Positions 60,645 to 64,000 of a stretch of 64,000 bases of DNA are shown here, one piece after another. A program made the position numbers and the translations under genes. This stretch comes from Rhizoctonia solani (Eukaryota > Basidiomycota > Agaricomycetes > Cantharellales > Ceratobasidiaceae). Below the pieces are notes generated by a model, which was not told the origin of the DNA, searched no databases, and saw only the letters and a list, made by a program, of their open reading frames with translations. The first letter of the stretch is position 1, and each line of letters starts with the position of its first letter. The stretch covers positions 1,302,001 to 1,366,000 of the forward strand of contig NC_057383.1 of assembly GCF_016906535.1 (NCBI RefSeq). Reading direction: 5' to 3'.

Positions 60645-61434
60645 TCAAGCAACAGAAACATAATACACAAAAGAACATCCCGATTTTCATTTTCATTTTT
60701 TCATTTTTTTTTTGGTTTTCCACTCTTCGTCACGGCCTCCCCAGATACACCCAATCATAATCACGCATCTCACGTCTCACATGCATATACTCACGCTTTC
60801 TCACGCTCGCGCTCTCATGTCCTACAAACCATCGCAACTCGCTCGCATATCCAGCTTTCGTTGACATTGTCATTCCAATCATCTCAAATCTTCCATTAAT
60901 CACGCCCTCCCACGTCCCACTCACGCATTCGCATCTGACGTCTTGTCCATGCACCAATTTATGTACTATACTTTCACGCTTGCTTTCTTGCAATGACGAA
61001 ACGTTTTTTTTACGACACCGGCCACGTTGGGGTGATACTTTAATTGAAAAAAGGCACCACCAAAATGAACATGAGGCTCGCGAGGACAATAATAATATCC
61101 CTCAAGTGGGGCTGTGGGAGGAAGAGGAGCACGCTGCCGTGTTTCGGCACCTTGAAACGACTGGATGAGTAGGCCGATCACTGAAACGAGGTGCTCTCCA
61201 GAGGCTATACACGCTCATCCTGAAAAGATAACAGCTACTCGTCAAATGCAGCCCACAAGTACACATTTGTCCACACTTCCAAATACGGGCTGTGTGACAA
61301 GTGGTCACGATCATGTATCATTATATCATCAACGTTAAATTTAAAAACAAACACAACAAGATCTCAATGTTGCGGCCAGTCGTCGAGTCGACTAAATAGG
61401 GAATGTTATATATAGATAGCCTCCCCTGCCTTGC
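60645..61434. other. Intergenic
   Basis: This lies between converging genes. It starts with T-rich and TTTTCATT-repeat sequence; the rest is C/T-rich spacer. No gene is supported. Confidence 0.5.
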
Positions 61435-63940
61435 TTAGGCACCGGGACGTGGCGGTGGTGTGCCCGTCGTCGTATTCCACTCGGGACCTTCGGGCAGTTC
61501 CCACTCGCCATGACAGGTCCAGTCAAAGTCGGCCTTGGCCAAGCTTGCCTTTTGGGCCGCGACAAACGCGTCGAGCGGGCACAGGCCGTCCTTGTTCGTG
61601 GGACATTGGTCGAGTCCGTCGAGCGCAACCACGCCGTCGTTGATGATCACACGCAACTGAGGTTCCGGCTGGGACGCGCAGGACAAGACTAGAGAAGAGT
61701 AAGTACATTACGAATTCGGTGCAAGTTGGGAGGGAAGGAAGGAAGGGGAGGTGGCAACTTACGTTGGATTTGCATGTTGGTTGCGAATGGCGCCGCCTGC
61801 GAAGACTGGAACTTGCGCTTGGGTGGGATGTGTGTCCACGGCAAGGGTTCGTCCTTGAACTGCGTCAAGTTCATCGCAACAAGAACTAATCCAGAGTCAG
61901 CAAAGAAAATACAATCAATTGTCTAGATGGATTAAAATGCGCACTCTTCATGAATACCGTCTGGAAAATCACGCGTGTCAGATCAGAGAACCTGGCGCAA
62001 TCATCCGAGGACACTCACCTCGTGGGTCACATCGACGTACATCGAATCGTGCAGCGGGAACTGGATTGGATTGTGCAGCGTCGCGTTGGTGGTTGTATTG
62101 TGAACCTCCACCGGGGTGTGCGTCAAGCGAGCGACCATTTCAGTTACCCACCCAGCACCCAGTGCCAAAGAAATAGGAGAGCCAAAGACGTCATTGTACC
62201 TGAAAGCCAGTGAGATGGGACAAGTGCGACAAGAGACGTGATACGAACCAGAAACCAAGATCCAAACTATGCATGAAAACAACGTCAGCACAGATTAACT
62301 TCGTCATAAACTCAAGCCAACGTACGCGTAATGGAACCCTTCCCATTCTTCCTGAGTAAACAGCTCACAGAACTTGGAGTATCCCAGCGCGACCGTTTCA
62401 TAAGGACACAACTACACGAGAAAATCTGGGTCAAGATATGATCCAAACTGGGCGCGCTCGACTCACGTATTGGGTAGCAAACACATCCTCGATAGTCCAC
62501 TCGAAGCCAGAGGTATCTTTCTGGAACCGGGCGAGCGCATCCTTCAAGTAGACGTTTGTCCACTTTTTCATGTACCAGAGCCCTCGGTCCGCACGGCCAG
62601 TTCTGTGAGCATTGGGGCAGCTACATGTTACAGAGTTGATCAGTAAAATGCGACCAGGACAGATTGGTGTGGCATTACGTTAGGTCGGGTGAGATGGTAT
62701 TGTTAATCTGGGCTCAAAGTCAGTTGCGCATAGTAGTGTCGAGGCGGAAATTGCGTACACCAGGGTTCCTGACCATAATTAGCTGCTGGTATTGCTTCTC
62801 GATAGGGTTGCCAAAGAATCCGAGGGCAAAGTTCATGGCGGACTGGAGCATCCGGTCCCTATAGAGCATGACATTCAGTCTACGACGGGGTTTCATAGGT
62901 TTGGTGAACTCACTGTGACTCTGTGCGAAAGGTGGGAACAGTTTCGGATCGAGTAAAGTTGTTCAAGAGGAAACCATAGCGCATCCTCATAGATACTCCA
63001 AGGTCATCTACGCCAAACAATGAGCCGAGAAGAGCAAGTCTAAAGTAAACGCGACTGACAAAGCTGATGACGACCAAACGGTGTCAAAACCTCGGCTCCC
63101 AACGAATACTTCCTATTAAAAGATCGTGTCATAAGCAAGAACCTTGTACGCATACGTAAACGACGCACCAATCGTTCAAGAATTCCAACTCGCCCTTTGC
63201 GCTAAAGTTGCCAGACGCCCGGAGCTTCCCTTCGACCGTGGCCGGGCCTGCATAGTTGGACCATTCGGTAGGGTACCTTGCGAGTCTATTAGACAGTGGA
63301 GAGCTTGACAATACAAGCCCACATACCTGGCACCATGTCGGTGCAAAACATGCAGCCCAGTAACACGGCACTGGTCGGGTGCAGCCGGGCTCGCGCCATC
63401 CAGACCGAATTCGGAGCCCGGGACGGTATACCAGGGACTCAAGTTGCCCCAGCTCTTGAATAAATCAAATGAGCTGCTGGTCTTGCCTTTAATCTTTTGC
63501 GGCAAGAGCAGACCCGGAGCCCCAGTGTGCTGAGGGTAAGCAGGGGCCGTGGCCACGACACCGGGCTCTACGCCGGTAGGAGTGGGTCCAGGATACCCAA
63601 CGTCGGTGGGGAACAAAGATGGGTAGGCGTTGGTAGGTTTGGACGGTGGGAAATGGCCGACATTGGGGGAAAATTTGGGCGAGGTGAAATGAGTTGTTGG
63701 TGTGGGCATCGAGTCGCAGAAGAACGAAGCGGTGTATTGGGCAGCAGCACATGCGAGAACTCCTCCAGCAAACGAGAGTGCGAGTCGTCGGCGGTCGTAT
63801 TTCACAGCAGAGTGGTTCACACCACGCTCGCTTACCAAGGGGCCGGAAGAGCTTGGGAGCAGTGAGTCATGCTCGGTATTGTCCTTTTCCATGTCTATAT
63901 GGCTATAGGACTTGGATGCTTCTGGGTTGAGACGATCCAT
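61435..63940 (-). CDS. Membrane-anchored histidine acid phosphatase (phytase-like), copy 2
   Basis: This is the intact paralogue of copy 1. The start at 63940 gives MDRLNPEASKSYSHIDMEKD, then a basic stretch and a membrane anchor (LALSFAGGVLACAAAQYTAS), a Pro/Thr-rich stalk, DLFKSWGNLSPWYTVPGSEF, and the catalytic VLHRHGAR at an exon end joined to YPTEWSNYAG. Downstream are MRMRYGFLLNNFTRSE, NFALGFFGNPIEKQYQQ, WTNVYLKDALARFQ, LGAGWVTEMVARLTHTPVEV and YVDVTHE at the exon end, then LRVIINDGVVALDGL and CHGEWELPEGPEWN, ending PPPRPGA at 61435. It should hydrolyse phosphate esters, perhaps phytate, at the cell surface. Here too the usual HD proton-donor pair reads HE. About nine introns are present. 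Upstream DNA (63941-64000) is the start of its promoter. Confidence 0.88.
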
Positions 63941-64000
63941 GTTGGCAGTCGGTTGCGGGGAGTGAAGCGCCAGAGGTAGTATATACGAGGTAGGACCCTG

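Overview
This window looks like nuclear DNA of a filamentous basidiomycete. The genes carry many short introns of roughly 50-60 bases, and the proteins are typical fungal ones (eIF2-beta, Rad6-type E2, FAD synthase, an SMG5/7-EST1 protein). The KDZ transposase with a CxC2 cysteine cluster, the long TPR-CHAT protein and the membrane-anchored histidine acid phosphatases point to an agaricomycete. A Rhizoctonia/Ceratobasidium-like species is my best guess, but that is inference from gene content only.

Layout. Positions 72-20981 form one giant palindromic element of about 20.9 kb. Two near-identical inverted arms of about 4.6 kb (72-4638 and 16369-20981) enclose about 11.7 kb of unique DNA. The arms are mostly a G-rich (left) or C-rich (right) satellite built on a GTTAGTG core. 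Each arm also carries, at mirror-image positions, a solo LTR with a 5-bp target duplication and a MITE-like hairpin. The enclosed DNA holds two divergent genes: a KDZ (Kyakuja-Dileera-Zisupton) transposase on the minus strand and a long unrecognised companion gene on the plus strand with HMG-box-like segments and a basic tail. I read the whole as a giant KDZ-type DNA transposon.

The rest (20982-64000) is ordinary gene-dense DNA: a secreted S41 peptidase, a mitochondrial ALDH7/antiquitin-type aldehyde dehydrogenase, eIF2-beta, an intron-containing tRNA-Pro(TGG), a TPR-CHAT protein, a medium-chain reductase, UBC2/RAD6, FAD synthase, an SMG5/7-EST1 protein, a membrane-anchored histidine acid phosphatase, an orphan membrane protein, a USP25/28-like protein that appears to lack its catalytic cysteine, a disordered protein with RDG hexapeptide repeats, a repeat-rich DUF1771-Smr protein, and a second histidine acid phosphatase paralogous to the first but inverted.

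The genes outside the element do not form one pathway. The notable groupings are the element itself (transposase plus companion plus arms), the inverted phosphatase pair, and two adjacent repeat-rich low-complexity genes. Several frames are broken by single-base losses, mostly in homopolymer runs, so either decay or consensus errors must be considered before calling pseudogenes.
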